Of a DNA stretch of 40,904 bases, positions 24,962 through 34,321 are shown piece by piece. The DNA is from Alkalibacterium sp. 20 (lineage in GTDB: Bacteria; Bacillota; Bacilli; Lactobacillales; Carnobacteriaceae_A): contig NZ_LSRN01000027.1 of assembly GCF_001885615.1 (NCBI RefSeq), positions 1-40,904 on the forward strand, read 5' to 3'. Both the position numbers and the translations under genes were made by a program. How positions within the stretch are numbered: the first letter of the stretch is position 1; each line of letters starts with the position of its first letter. The notes beneath the pieces were generated by a model. It had not been told where the DNA came from, did no database searches, and saw nothing but the letters and a program-made list of their open reading frames with translations.

Positions 24962-25909
24962 TTATTTTACTCTTTTAAGAAAAGCGGTCGGGACTTCTGA
25001 GGTATAGCGAACCAGTTTATTCGTACCTGGATGAACCAGGACAAGCGTTGTGGCATGCAAGCATAACCGTTTGATCGGGTTGGTATCTGCATCGTACAGT
25101 TTATCTCCTACCACCGGATGACCGATGTCTTTTAAATGAACGCGGATCTGATGCTTTCGGCCTGTTTCCAGTTCCACTTCTAAAAGTGAATAATTTTCGT
25201 TACCCAGTACTTTTCTGTAATGAGTGACTGAAAATTTTCCGCCGTTGTCTTCAGGGTTGGAATACATTTTTATGCCTTTACTTTCCGACAGCCAAGATGA
25301 AATTTCGCCCTGGTCTTTTTCAACGTTGCCTTCTGCTAACGCTGTATAAATACGTTCTTTGACCGTATTCTTCCAGTCTTTCTGTAAAGCTTCTTTTATT
25401 TCTTCCGATTTTGCATACAACATGACACCGGATGTATCCCGGTCCAGACGATGAACGACAAAAATCTTGTTTTCCGGATTTTCTTTTTTCACGTACTCAC
25501 TCAACTGATGATAGGCAGTCGGTTCAGTCGGATCGCCCGCAGCAATAGACAATAGTCCAGCTTCTTTATTGATGACAATAATATCTCTGTCTTCGTGTAG
25601 GATGGTTAGTCCGAGCAATTCAGACTGTTTTTTAGCTTCTTTATTACTCAAGATCCCCACTACTTGTCCCGGTTTCAACTTATGATTGTGTTGTGTGATT
25701 TCTTTTTCATCCACGGTTACTTGTCCACGAGTTAAAATCGACTTAACAGAATTACGACTCTTATTGGTTATGATAGTCAGTAAAAAAGGCAGCAGTGTCG
25801 TTTCTTCTTCTACTGTGTGGTTTACGATCCCTCTTTTATCAGATTGGGTTGTACCCTTTCGAAGGTTGTCATTTTTTTTCTTAGAACGGGCGTTGTGCTG
25901 TTGTTTCAT
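24962..25909 (-). CDS. RluA-family pseudouridine synthase
   Basis: 315 residues. A Lys-rich N-terminal tail (1-30) is followed by an S4-like RNA-binding region (about 35-90) and the RluA/RluD catalytic domain. The catalytic Asp is Asp156 in HRLDRDTSG, with the later ETGRKHQIRVH and IKRLCLHA motifs intact. It isomerises uridine in rRNA or tRNA; the target cannot be read from sequence. ATG 25909 follows AGGAGTG. Single-gene unit. A second family member, the rluD ortholog, is at 39419. Confidence 0.9.
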   Translation of the reverse strand: MKQQHNARSKKKNDNLRKGTTQSDKRGIVNHTVEEETTLLPFLLTIITNKSRNSVKSILTRGQVTVDEKEITQHNHKLKPGQVVGILSNKEAKKQSELLGLTILHEDRDIIVINKEAGLLSIAAGDPTEPTAYHQLSEYVKKENPENKIFVVHRLDRDTSGVMLYAKSEEIKEALQKDWKNTVKERIYTALAEGNVEKDQGEISSWLSESKGIKMYSNPEDNGGKFSVTHYRKVLGNENYSLLEVELETGRKHQIRVHLKDIGHPVVGDKLYDADTNPIKRLCLHATTLVLVHPGTNKLVRYTSEVPTAFLKRVK

Positions 25910-26140
25910 TAATAATCACTCCTATAATTGTTGACTCTTATGTAGTATAACAGAAAATCAGGCGAATTTATTCGTTTAATATAAAACTGGTGTGCAGCAA
26001 CCAGTCCACTGTTCCCGGCTATTAGAAAAAAGACGATTATGTGTGTATATTGATCTCTGTTTATGGCAGCTGATAAGCTTCATTAAGTCTGTTCTACTAT
26101 GAAGCATTTGGTCGACCAGTTCACTAAGTCTTCGAACAAT

Positions 26141-26176
26141 AAAAGCTGACTTCGATAACCTATCGAAGTCAGCTTT
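26141..26176. terminator. Bidirectional terminator of amino acid importer operon
   Basis: AAAAGCTGACTTCGATA pairs with TATCGAAGTCAGCTTTT around two bases, with T-runs in both directions, about 24 bases past the ATPase stop codon. Confidence 0.85.
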
Positions 26177-26199
26177 TGTAATAAAGACAGTTGCCAGAT

Positions 26200-26979
26200 T
26201 TAAAGGATCTGGCTCAGGAAGGCTTTCGTCCGTTCTTCTTTCGGATTTTCGAAAAACTCTTCTGGTCCCGCCATCTCTATGACTTCACCTTTGTCAAATA
26301 GAACAAGACGATCTGCCACCTTGCGGGCAAAACCCATTTCGTGTGTGACGACAACCATGGTCATACCAGATTCCGCAAGCGTCTGCATAACATCCAGTAC
26401 TTCATTGACCATTTCCGGATCCAGTGCGGATGTGGGTTCATCGAACAGCATTATTTTCGGCTGCATGGCCAGCGCACGGGCAATAGCCACACGCTGCTGC
26501 TGCCCACCGGACAATTGCCCGGGGTATTTACTGGCTTGCTCGGGTATCCCTACGCGATCCAGTAAATCAAGTGCAATTTTTTCCGCTTTTTCTTTTTTCC
26601 ATTTCCTGACCCAGATAGGTGCCAGAGAAACATTTCTCAAAATAGACATGTGCGGAAATAGGTTAAATTGCTGAAAAACCATTCCAGTTTCTTTACGGAT
26701 CTCTTCAACATTCTTCAGATCATCCGTCAATTCGATGCCGTCAATTTCGATTTTTCCACTTTGAAATTCTTCCAGCGCATTAAGTGTTCGGATGAAGGTC
26801 GACTTACCGGAACCGGATGGACCAAGGATAACGATTACTTCACCTTGTTTTACGTTCAAGTCTATATCTTTCAATACATGCAGATCACCAAAATGTTTGT
26901 TCAGTTTTTCAACTTTAATGACATCCTCTCGCTCTTTTAGCGGCGTCGTTGATTTTTCGATTTGCAGTGTCTCTTCCAT
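26200..26979 (-). CDS. aapP: Amino acid ABC transporter ATP-binding protein (AapP/GlnQ type)
   Basis: 259 residues from the ATG at 26979 (a GTG at 26988 is possible; neither site is strong). After about 18 charged residues comes the GlnQ/AapP NBD: Walker [11 protein letters not shown]-loop [12 protein letters not shown], signature [15 protein letters not shown], Walker [14 protein letters not shown] and switch His in [10 protein letters not shown]. It powers uptake through the two permeases encoded just upstream. Last gene of the operon; a strong terminator follows. Confidence 0.93.
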   Translation of the reverse strand: MEETLQIEKSTTPLKEREDVIKVEKLNKHFGDLHVLKDIDLNVKQGEVIVILGPSGSGKSTFIRTLNALEEFQSGKIEIDGIELTDDLKNVEEIRKETGMVFQQFNLFPHMSILRNVSLAPIWVRKWKKEKAEKIALDLLDRVGIPEQASKYPGQLSGGQQQRVAIARALAMQPKIMLFDEPTSALDPEMVNEVLDVMQTLAESGMTMVVVTHEMGFARKVADRLVLFDKGEVIEMAGPEEFFENPKEERTKAFLSQIL

Positions 26980-27012
26980 ATGACTCACTCTCTTTCTTTA
27001 CTCGAATGGCGA

Positions 27013-28242
27013 TTACTGATTTCCTTTTGATAAGCTACGTTCTAAATGCCGGCTGACATGGGCCATCAGGTAACAGAATATAAAGTAAAAGGCTGCGACA
27101 AAGATGTACAATTCCATATATCTGCCTAAATATTCCGGATTATTGGAAATACGTCGGGCTGTTCCAAGAAAATCTGCCAGACCAATGATAGCTACTAAAG
27201 ACGTATCCTTCAAAATAGTAATGAATTGTCCCACCAATGCCGGGATGACAGCTTTTAACGCCTGCGGTAAAATAATGAAAAAAGTTAGTTTGAATTTATT
27301 TAATCCCAGAGCCTGGGCAGCTTCATATTGTCCTGCTGGTATAGACTGCAGACCGCCACGGACATTTTCAGCCAGATAAGCTGCTGCAAAGAACGTGTAG
27401 GCAATAATGGCCCGTGAGACGTTGTCTATGCCTGTTTCGCCGCCTAAAAAGAGTGGAATCAGTAGCTGACCGATGAAAAGGACCATGATGAGCGGTATTC
27501 CACGAACCAGTTCAATGTAGCCGATGCAGAAATACCTGATAACGGGGAGCTCGCTACGACGACCCAGTGCCAGTAGAACACCCAATGGGAAACAGCCGAT
27601 AATAGAGATTGAGGCAATGATCACTGTTAACAGCCATCCGCCCCATTCCCTGCTCAATACGGGCTCAAGCAGTCCTCCAAATCCTGTAATCAGACCGAGG
27701 GCAAGTGGAATGTACAGCGCCCATAAAATGAGTGTTGGAATTTTCAATCCATCCAGCCTATCTCCGGCAAAGTACCCGACAGCGATCAAAGCAATAGAGG
27801 CTGTCAAATTAAGTGAGGTATTAAGTGTTGTCCAGGGAATCACGGCGAACACGAAAAACACGCTTCCGAAAGTGGCAGCCACTGCTTTACCGGCCCCTTT
27901 CCATAACCCCCACGTCAAACCGATCAGTAGTGATACCAAATCTAAGGCGATCCATAACCGCCATATTTCTTCAATAGGGTATTGACCGATCATAAGGAGT
28001 CTCAAATTATCATAAATAACATCCCAGTTGTTGGTAACGACGAACGTGATGACCTGATAGATGACGATAAGTGAAAAAATGCCGGTCAGTACTGTTAAAA
28101 GAGTGTTTTTCCAGCCGTCAAACAGATTCTTTTTGAGTGATTCACTTAAATTCGAATTATTGTTTCTTTTAAGGTGAGTGCCAGCTGTCACTTCTAGCTG
28201 ACTGTTGAATTCACCTTCCTGCTGAATATTGTTTACATACAT
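27013..28242 (-). CDS. aapM: Amino acid ABC transporter permease (AapM-like)
   Basis: About 409 residues. The C-terminal 210 form the His/Glu/Gln/Arg/opine-type permease domain with the EAA loop (QYEAAQALGLNKFKLTFFIILPQA). The N-terminal 190 carry extra membrane helices, as in AapM/BztC of polar amino acid importers. GTG at 28251 abuts the upstream stop, but the ATG at 28242 has TAGGTGG at 5 bases and is preferred. It is coupled to the AapQ-like gene; together they form the heteromeric channel. Confidence 0.9.
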   Translation of the reverse strand: MYVNNIQQEGEFNSQLEVTAGTHLKRNNNSNLSESLKKNLFDGWKNTLLTVLTGIFSLIVIYQVITFVVTNNWDVIYDNLRLLMIGQYPIEEIWRLWIALDLVSLLIGLTWGLWKGAGKAVAATFGSVFFVFAVIPWTTLNTSLNLTASIALIAVGYFAGDRLDGLKIPTLILWALYIPLALGLITGFGGLLEPVLSREWGGWLLTVIIASISIIGCFPLGVLLALGRRSELPVIRYFCIGYIELVRGIPLIMVLFIGQLLIPLFLGGETGIDNVSRAIIAYTFFAAAYLAENVRGGLQSIPAGQYEAAQALGLNKFKLTFFIILPQALKAVIPALVGQFITILKDTSLVAIIGLADFLGTARRISNNPEYLGRYMELYIFVAAFYFIFCYLMAHVSRHLERSLSKGNQ

Positions 28243-28251
28243 TTTTTCCAC

Positions 28252-29424
28252 CTACCTTTCTATCAACTGGAATTTTTTATTAAAGTAATTCATGATCAAG
28301 GATATAGTCAGATTGAAGAACAAGTAGACGCCGATAATGACTAAGATGACTTCTAAAGTTCTCCCTGACTGATTCATGACAGTGTTTCCTACCCCAACGA
28401 TCTCCTGATATCCAACGGCCAGTGCCAATGACGAATTCTTGATCAAGTTCAAATACTGACTGGTCATTGGAGGAATGATGATACGGACGGCCTGAGGGAA
28501 AATGACCAGGCGCATCGCATTTGCCGGTCTGAACCCCAATGCCTGAGTGGCTTCAGTCTGCCCTTTGGGTACCGCCTGTATCCCACCACGAACAATTTCA
28601 GCAATGTAGGTAGAGGTGAAAAATGTGAGCGCCAGAAGAATTGACAGAAAAGGTGTGGTCAAAGCCAGTCCGCCCACTATAGTATCTCCTGTAAATTTGG
28701 GAACCAGCATGTTGACTGGGCCCTGACCGAAAACGAAAAAGGTCACGATGTTTAGCAGGACAAACACACCAAATGCAGCTGAAAACGGATGGGTATCTCT
28801 GCCTTCTTCTATTTCTTTCTTCATCAGCCATTTGAAAACAAGAAAACTTCCAATGACATATACGAGTAGCAGCAGGCTCCACATCCAAGTCAGGTCGTGC
28901 GTATTAAACCAGGGAATAACAGCTCCCCGATTAGACAAGTAAAATGGTCCAACGCCGATAGCTTCTTGAATCGTTGGCAGTGACAAAAAGACTGCGAAAT
29001 TCAAGATGAATATCTGCAGGAGCAAAGGTGTATTTCGAAACACTTCGATATAGATGGAAGCTACTTTACTCAACAGCCAGTTACTGGACATTTTTGCAAT
29101 ACCAACGAGCACACCAATGATGGTCGATAAAATGATTCCGAAAAATGAGACACGTAATGTACTCAGTAGCCCAACCAGCAGAGCACGTGCATAAGGATCG
29201 CTCGTGCTGTATTCAATCAACGATTCATTGATATTAAATCCTGCTCTTAAATCTAGGAAATCAAACCCGAAGCGAATACCGATCCGGTCCAGTCCGATCC
29301 GTGTATTGTGAACGAGAATCCATAAAAGTGACCCAATTATAATGACAAATAGAATTTGTAGTATGATCGGAATCATTTTTTTGTTTCTCCATAAAGGAGT
29401 CGATTTCTTTTTTTGTAATTCCAT
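28252..29424 (-). CDS. aapQ: Amino acid ABC transporter permease (AapQ-like)
   Basis: 390 residues with an insertion of extra helices in the middle (about 175-245). This insertion splits the HisM-type permease domain, a feature of AapQ/BztB. The EAA loop is QTEATQALGFRPANAMRLVIFPQA near residues 290-313. The N-terminal helix is at about 17-36. ATG 29424 follows GGGGAGAT. It lies between the binding protein gene, from which a hairpin separates it, and aapM. Confidence 0.9.
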   Translation of the reverse strand: MELQKKKSTPLWRNKKMIPIILQILFVIIIGSLLWILVHNTRIGLDRIGIRFGFDFLDLRAGFNINESLIEYSTSDPYARALLVGLLSTLRVSFFGIILSTIIGVLVGIAKMSSNWLLSKVASIYIEVFRNTPLLLQIFILNFAVFLSLPTIQEAIGVGPFYLSNRGAVIPWFNTHDLTWMWSLLLLVYVIGSFLVFKWLMKKEIEEGRDTHPFSAAFGVFVLLNIVTFFVFGQGPVNMLVPKFTGDTIVGGLALTTPFLSILLALTFFTSTYIAEIVRGGIQAVPKGQTEATQALGFRPANAMRLVIFPQAVRIIIPPMTSQYLNLIKNSSLALAVGYQEIVGVGNTVMNQSGRTLEVILVIIGVYLFFNLTISLIMNYFNKKFQLIER

Positions 29425-29478
29425 AACGATCTCCCCTCTTTTGTGATTCCTTCTAAAGCAGCGTGATTTTTCGATTTC

Positions 29479-29519
29479 AAAAGAGACCTGCTGTCGTGCT
29501 TTAATTACAGGTCTCTTTT
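29479..29519 (-). terminator. Intercistronic hairpin between binding protein and permeases
   Basis: TAAAAGAGACCTG and CAGGTCTCTTTT pair across a 17-base loop, 50 bases past the binding protein stop codon. Partial termination or 3' end protection here would give the usual excess of binding protein over permease. Confidence 0.75.
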
Positions 29520-29572
29520 AGTCACTATTTACATACAAACGATCAGCTTATCGAAAAACGTTGCTTTCAAGC

Positions 29573-30640
29573 TTATCTGAATGGCATAGAGTAATGCAGT
29601 CCGCCATTCTGGTACAAGGCATTCATGCCACGTGGAAGATTGAACTGCGTATCAGGACCTAAATGACGGTCATATATTTCGCCATAGTTTCCTACTTGAG
29701 AAATGGCTTGATAGGCAAAATCGTCTTCCAGCCCAAGCATGCTTCCCAAACCACCTTCAACACCTAATAAACGCTGGATATCCGGATCGTCACTATCCAT
29801 GAAATCATCAATGTTATCTTGAGTGATTCCGAATTCTTCTGCTTGAATAAGCGCGTAAACGACCCATGTCACAATATCGTTCCACTGATTATCACCATGT
29901 AGAACAGCTGGAGCTAAGGGTTCTTTTGATAGTGTTTCTTCTAAAATCATGTGTTCTTCAGGATCAGCCAGTACTGCAAAACTTGACACCAGTCCGGAAC
30001 GGTCTGTGGTCCAGGCGTCGACAGAGCCTGCCTCATATGCAGCAATCAGCGCGTTGCGGTCATCAAATGTCTGAGTATTGTAGTCGATTCCCAAGGCATC
30101 CATCTGGTCAGCCAGATTCAGTTCAGTTGTTGTCCCGGTTTCCACACCAATTGTACGGCCTCCAAGATCCGCCAAAGTGGAAATCCCAGATTCAGTGCGT
30201 ACCATCATTCCCTGACCGTCGTAAAAGGTTACCGGACCGAAATCCATTCCCACATCAGAATCACGACTGGTTGTCCAGGTGGTATTTCTAAGCAGCACAT
30301 CAACTTCCCCAGTCTGAACAGCGATAAAACGTTCCTGGGCAGAAAGTGAACGGAAGCTGATTGCCTCTGAATCCCCTAACGTAGCTGCAGCAACAGCGTG
30401 TCCGAGGTCTATATCAAAGCCGACATAATTTCCGTCGCTATCTACATACCCAAATCCAGGTAATGAATCGTTGACTCCGGCATTCAATTCGCCGCGATCG
30501 ATGATGGCAGCTAGTGTGGCTCCCGAACCTGAAGTAGTATTATCGGTTCCAGCGCCTGTGCCGTCGGTTTCTGCACTTGCACATGCGGACAGTGATAAGA
30601 ACACAGCAGCTCCTAAGAAAAATTTAGCGTATTTAGTCAT
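29573..30640 (-). CDS. aapJ: Amino acid ABC transporter substrate-binding lipoprotein (AapJ-like)
   Basis: 355 residues from ATG 30640 (AGGAGAAAC site). The signal peptide ends in the lipobox LSAC, giving a lipid-modified Cys20, then a Gly/Thr/Ser-rich linker to about residue 45. The rest is a PBP domain with the AapJ-type pattern: GELNAGVNDSLPGFGYVDSDG, RNTTWTTSRD, ETGTTTELNLADQMDALGI in sequence, and a C-terminal YGEIYDRHLG. Members bind polar or general L-amino acids. In proteobacteria AapJ is soluble in the periplasm; here it is tethered to the outer face of the membrane. It heads the aapJQMP operon. Confidence 0.92.
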   Translation of the reverse strand: MTKYAKFFLGAAVFLSLSACASAETDGTGAGTDNTTSGSGATLAAIIDRGELNAGVNDSLPGFGYVDSDGNYVGFDIDLGHAVAAATLGDSEAISFRSLSAQERFIAVQTGEVDVLLRNTTWTTSRDSDVGMDFGPVTFYDGQGMMVRTESGISTLADLGGRTIGVETGTTTELNLADQMDALGIDYNTQTFDDRNALIAAYEAGSVDAWTTDRSGLVSSFAVLADPEEHMILEETLSKEPLAPAVLHGDNQWNDIVTWVVYALIQAEEFGITQDNIDDFMDSDDPDIQRLLGVEGGLGSMLGLEDDFAYQAISQVGNYGEIYDRHLGPDTQFNLPRGMNALYQNGGLHYSMPFR

Positions 30641-31010
30641 TTTTGTTTCTCCTCTCATTCGTTTAACTTCATACAATTGAACGCATCATCAGATAATGAG
30701 ACATAGTTAGTGGCGTGTTTCAAAAGGCCCAATATAAATTATCTAACCTCAATAAAATCTCAGCTACTTAAAAAAGCAATTGCATCAGTAATTAAAATTA
30801 TTATACCTATACCAATACAACAAAAAAAGCATTTAATTAAAATGTTATCATTATAAACTCATTTAATACACAGTTTAAATTAATGAAAGTAAGCAAAATC
30901 AAGCTTTGTAAACGCTCGCATGTAAATGTGAACTTTTTGTCACTTTTTCAGAATAGACGCTCATATAAGGGGTTTTATGGATTTGATGGAGGTAAAACGA
31001 TTTTTGATAC

Positions 31011-31053
31011 AAAAAAAAGTGCGACATCATTTTTAAGGATGTCACACTTTTTT
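31011..31053. terminator. Bidirectional terminator after GTPase gene
   Basis: GTGCGACATC pairs with GATGTCACAC with one mismatch; it is flanked by A8 and T6. It lies 30 bases past the GTPase stop. The rest of the 440 bases up to aapJ is AT-rich, without a gene, and presumably holds the aapJ promoter, which I cannot place securely. Confidence 0.8.
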
Positions 31054-31082
31054 GTATAAAAATTTTAACCTATACCACTTTT

Positions 31083-32360
31083 TTATTTTTTGAATGGACG
31101 ATGATTATCAAGGAATTTACCTACCGTACGTTTAATCTTTTTAATAGCCGGGACTGATTGTGTCTCGTCTTCCATTTTGGAATAAGTATTGTAGGCGTCG
31201 TTCAGGGCATCGTCATTTTCGAATTCCAGATCTTTCGTTTTCAGTTCCTTACGGTTGAGTTTCAGATTTTTCTTGAACTGGCTGCGCATCAAACGTTCCA
31301 GTAGCCCTAAATCGATGCTTTCGCCGTCTTTTTCTTTGGTAGCAATGATGCTCAACACTTCAATGTAGCTGAGTGCCAGAGCGCTGGTGACAATGGATGC
31401 GGTGGTTCCACTGATGATGCCGCCGATAATGGTCCCTGCGCCGGGGATGAATTTAAAGGCATTGGCGACCAGCGTTTTACCGATCATGGTCGCTGAGCCT
31501 GTTCCGCCGACTGCCGCAATGATGCTGACAATGGTCGATTTATCCATGGAAATACCAAAGATGGCAGTGATGTGAGCCAGTAAGGTGACTTGCATCGGGA
31601 CCAATATAGAGGCATCAGAAAATGGAATGGGCGCAAACCCGACGCCAAATGTCGTGGCTACATATCTGGAAGCCCAGCGTCTGGCAACTTTGGCTTTTCG
31701 TTCAATGTCTGCCTGCTGGGCGTTCGTAAAAGCCTCTTGACTCTCTTTTGGGATAAGTTGGAGTGTCTTTTCGATCAGCTGCTTCAATCCAAATCTTGGA
31801 ATCACGTAATCGTCTGAAATTTCATATGGTTCTGACATGACATTCTGAACAGCTGCCACAGGCAAGTTCATATTTTCCAAGTAACGGTTAAATTCATCTG
31901 CCGGTTTTCCTATCGATTGCGTCAAGACCAGGATAACGGGTAGAATACTGGAAATCTCTTTGATCAATTCAATTTCCATATCCTCGATACGGGAAGAATT
32001 AGCTTGAATACAATAATACACCGCGTGCAGCGCTTCTACAGTGTGTTTCTTTTTCTCTACCAGGTCGAGGATCTCTTTCATCACCTGTTTTTGGACCTTT
32101 TGTTCAAGTTCCAGGCCTCTTGTGTCATACAAAACGATGGGGATACCTTCTTTAGTGATGCGTCTCAAGTGTTTGGTCACAGGTTTACCAATACCGGTAT
32201 CGGCTAATTTTTCACGGAAGACATTGTTGATGAGCGTGCTCTTCCCGACGCCCGTTTTCCCGGCAATCAAAATATTTACGGGACTCATTTTTGCAACTTC
32301 GGATTCAGTCTTTTCTAAAATTTCTTGAATCATATTGTATTTATTATTCGGTTGTTTCAT
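31083..32360 (-). CDS. Era/YfjP-like GTPase with DUF697 membrane domain
   Basis: 425 residues from ATG 32360, chosen for its AGGAGGACGCTT leader. The N-terminal 50S-associated-type G domain shows the P-loop AGKTGVGKSTL at about 33-43, a G3 motif YDTRG near 85 and a G4-like VLTQS instead of NKxD. From about residue 225 a DUF697 region with two to three hydrophobic segments (GVGFAPIPFSDASILVP; GTIIGGIISGTTASIVTSALAL) is followed by a charged basic C-terminus. These GTPases are poorly characterised and probably work at the membrane. Single-gene unit. Confidence 0.85.
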   Translation of the reverse strand: MKQPNNKYNMIQEILEKTESEVAKMSPVNILIAGKTGVGKSTLINNVFREKLADTGIGKPVTKHLRRITKEGIPIVLYDTRGLELEQKVQKQVMKEILDLVEKKKHTVEALHAVYYCIQANSSRIEDMEIELIKEISSILPVILVLTQSIGKPADEFNRYLENMNLPVAAVQNVMSEPYEISDDYVIPRFGLKQLIEKTLQLIPKESQEAFTNAQQADIERKAKVARRWASRYVATTFGVGFAPIPFSDASILVPMQVTLLAHITAIFGISMDKSTIVSIIAAVGGTGSATMIGKTLVANAFKFIPGAGTIIGGIISGTTASIVTSALALSYIEVLSIIATKEKDGESIDLGLLERLMRSQFKKNLKLNRKELKTKDLEFENDDALNDAYNTYSKMEDETQSVPAIKKIKRTVGKFLDNHRPFKK

Positions 32361-32520
32361 AAGCGTCCTCCTAGCTGTTTGACAATAGTTTACCATGAAG
32401 TGATACGTTTGACTAAGGAGAAAGGTCTTTCTCCTTTAGTTAATTGTAAGGCTGCAAAAGTGTGCAGCCTCTTATGTGCTCGGTTCTTTGGGGTGGGATA
32501 GAGTATTCAACTTACCGAAT

Positions 32521-32576
32521 AAAGAAGCTTCCAAAGAATTGACCCGGTTACTTGGATCATCTTTAGAAGCTTCTTA
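32521..32576 (-). terminator. Terminator of the acidic DUF1510 gene
   Basis: AAGAAGCTTC and GAAGCTTCTT pair across a longer loop and are followed on the minus strand by TTTATTC, 18 bases past the stop. Two further small palindromes (32415-32437 and 32449-32470) lie between here and the GTPase gene and have no T-tract. Confidence 0.65.
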
Positions 32577-32593
32577 ATTATTAAATCAGATTT

Positions 32594-33322
32594 TTAGCGG
32601 TATTCAGCTGGGACGCCGTCGAGTTCTTGAACTCCCGTTACATGCCATTCGCCTTCACCGTATTGTAGATCCACACGGTAAACATTGTTTCGGCCACTAT
32701 CTGAAACGACGGTGAATGCGCGGCCTAAGCCGTTGTTTCCAACCCACCACGTGGTCATGTCGTTCTGATTGATACCAGTTACGGCACTCGCATTTTGATC
32801 GACTGCATTACGGTCACTCGTACCATCATTAAAGTTCATCGTATAGCTTTCATCTAAGGGTGCATCAGGATTGATACCCGCTTCACTAGCTTCTTCCTCA
32901 TCTGAATCGTCTTCATCTGGAGTTTCTTCAGTTTCTTCGGGTTCTTCTTCAGGCTCTTCTTCTGTCTCTGCCTCTTCTTCGGTATCGACGTCAGATTCGG
33001 TGTCTTCTTCTTCAGTATCCGCTTCTTCGTCTTCTTCAGTAACCTCAGGATCTGTGTCTTCGTCCTGGTCACTCTCTTCCGTTTCGGCTTCATCTTCTAG
33101 ATCCGTTTCGTCTTCGTCCTCAGTATCAGTGATGATCTCTGTTTCCGAAGAACTGTCCTGATCTCCTTCAGTTAAGGCATCATCGCGGTTCGAAACGATA
33201 AAGATGACTAGACCGCCAAGGATGACGATGAGTAGTCCGATAACGATATAATAAATTTTCTCTATTTTACGTGAACCTTCTGGTTTATCTGTAGTGTTTT
33301 TGCCTGCACGTGTTTTTTTCAT
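32594..33322 (-). CDS. Membrane-anchored DUF1510 protein (YrrS-like) with acidic linker
   Basis: 242 residues. A basic cytoplasmic N-terminus (1-22) is followed by one transmembrane helix (about 24-44), an extremely acidic Asp/Glu/Thr/Ser-rich linker of about 105 residues (48-153), and a C-terminal domain of about 85 residues with WWVGNNGLGRAFTVVSDSG and YGEGEWHVTGVQELDGV. This architecture matches DUF1510/YrrS, which in B. subtilis lies in an operon with a penicillin-binding protein gene. Here it is a single gene with no such partner. The start at 33322 has AAGGAAGAAC. Extracytoplasmic function near the cell wall is inferred. Confidence 0.8.
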   Translation of the reverse strand: MKKTRAGKNTTDKPEGSRKIEKIYYIVIGLLIVILGGLVIFIVSNRDDALTEGDQDSSSETEIITDTEDEDETDLEDEAETEESDQDEDTDPEVTEEDEEADTEEEDTESDVDTEEEAETEEEPEEEPEETEETPDEDDSDEEEASEAGINPDAPLDESYTMNFNDGTSDRNAVDQNASAVTGINQNDMTTWWVGNNGLGRAFTVVSDSGRNNVYRVDLQYGEGEWHVTGVQELDGVPAEYR

Positions 33323-33614
33323 GTAGTTCTTCCTTCCTTTTCATATGTAATCTTTCTTAAAAAGTGTACCACATTATCGTGTGATAAGTGAGTAATTAAG
33401 TTAACAAAGTCACGACATTCATTGCGAAATCATTTCTCCAGCAGCTTCAACCGACATGATAGTTATCTTAGCAAGACTTCATTTTAATATCATTCCCATT
33501 CATATTTAAAGATGCGATTGAGGGCTTTTTTCAAGTCTTCCATTTTTTACTTAATCTATTACATTAAACCACATAATCAAACTCAAAGATAATCAGAGGG
33601 TCCAATTAAGCATG

Positions 33615-33665
33615 AAAATGCCTAGCCAGTCTACCGTGTTTAAGTAGGATTGGCTAAGCATTTTT
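33615..33665 (-). terminator. Terminator of the ECF S-component operon
   Basis: AAATGCTTAGCCAATCCTAC and its imperfect complement (GTAGACTGGCTAGGCATTTT) form a long stem starting at the stop codon of the gene ending at 33664. The upstream 33323-33600 has no supported gene. Confidence 0.65.
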
Positions 33666-34275
33666 AAAGTCGATTATTTTGGTGGGTTATTTTTCTAAGT
33701 GGAACCGTAATAAGGGGTACGATAATGGCTGCCGCAATCGCTTCAGCAACACCGTTTGTGCCGACGATAACACCCAGTGCACCAGCTAAATTGCTGATGT
33801 CCACATCGATCGCCTGCGCATATGGTTCTCCAAAGAACAGGTAGATAAACAGCAGCACAAAGATGGTATTAGTGAATGAACCGACCACAGAAGCGCTGGC
33901 TATAGCCAGTTTATCTCTCTTCGGAAACAGACGTTTGAAAAGTGCGTATGACCATCCAGTAAAGAGACCAATCAAAATACGCGGTACCAAGGCAATCATT
34001 GGATTAGTCCAAAGCATCAAGTCCAGTGGTGTCGCTGGCATCGTATAGGCACGAACCATACGTGTAATTCCCCAGATGCCTCCAATGATCATACCATCTT
34101 TGGTGCTCATCGTTAAGGTTGCAACGATAACTGTGATATGTATGATGGTCGGATTAAGTGGGGGAATGGGAATGTTCCCTAAAAATGGCACAAAGTTTTG
34201 TATCAAAATAATGGCCGTCAGTATACCTAGCAAGGCGATACGATGCGGGTCAGATTGTTTTTGGTCTAGTTTCAT
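33664..34275 (-). CDS. ECF transporter S component
   Basis: 203 residues, five to six transmembrane helices, of the ECF vitamin/cofactor S-component class (PF12822-like). Recognisable parts are the N-terminal RIALLGILTAIILIQNFVP, the glycine/proline loop GNIPIPPLNPTIIHI and GGIWGITRMVRAYTMP. The loop resembles pantothenate-type (PanT) S components, but the ligand is not certain. It would combine with the shared EcfA-EcfA'-EcfT module encoded elsewhere. GAGGAAACC precedes the ATG. It lies 46 bases after the marR-like gene in one operon, suggesting regulation by it. Confidence 0.82.
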   Translation of the reverse strand: MKLDQKQSDPHRIALLGILTAIILIQNFVPFLGNIPIPPLNPTIIHITVIVATLTMSTKDGMIIGGIWGITRMVRAYTMPATPLDLMLWTNPMIALVPRILIGLFTGWSYALFKRLFPKRDKLAIASASVVGSFTNTIFVLLFIYLFFGEPYAQAIDVDISNLAGALGVIVGTNGVAEAIAAAIIVPLITVPLRKITHQNNRL

Positions 34276-34321
34276 AAGGTTTCCTCTTCTCTTTCTCTCG
34301 TTTTCCTACTTATAATGAGTC

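Noticed and set aside
30641-31082. Riboswitch or T-box leader before the amino acid importer
   Set aside because: No T-box motif, specifier-like stem or antiterminator could be recognised; the only strong structure is the terminator of the GTPase gene.
32871-33161. Long Ser-rich open frame on the plus strand
   Set aside because: It is the complement of the acidic Asp/Glu-rich linker of the DUF1510 gene and has no ribosome binding site.
33490-33543. 17-codon minus-strand peptide frame MEDLKKALNRIFKYEWE
   Set aside because: No ribosome binding site and too short to support; it may be the stub of a lost gene.
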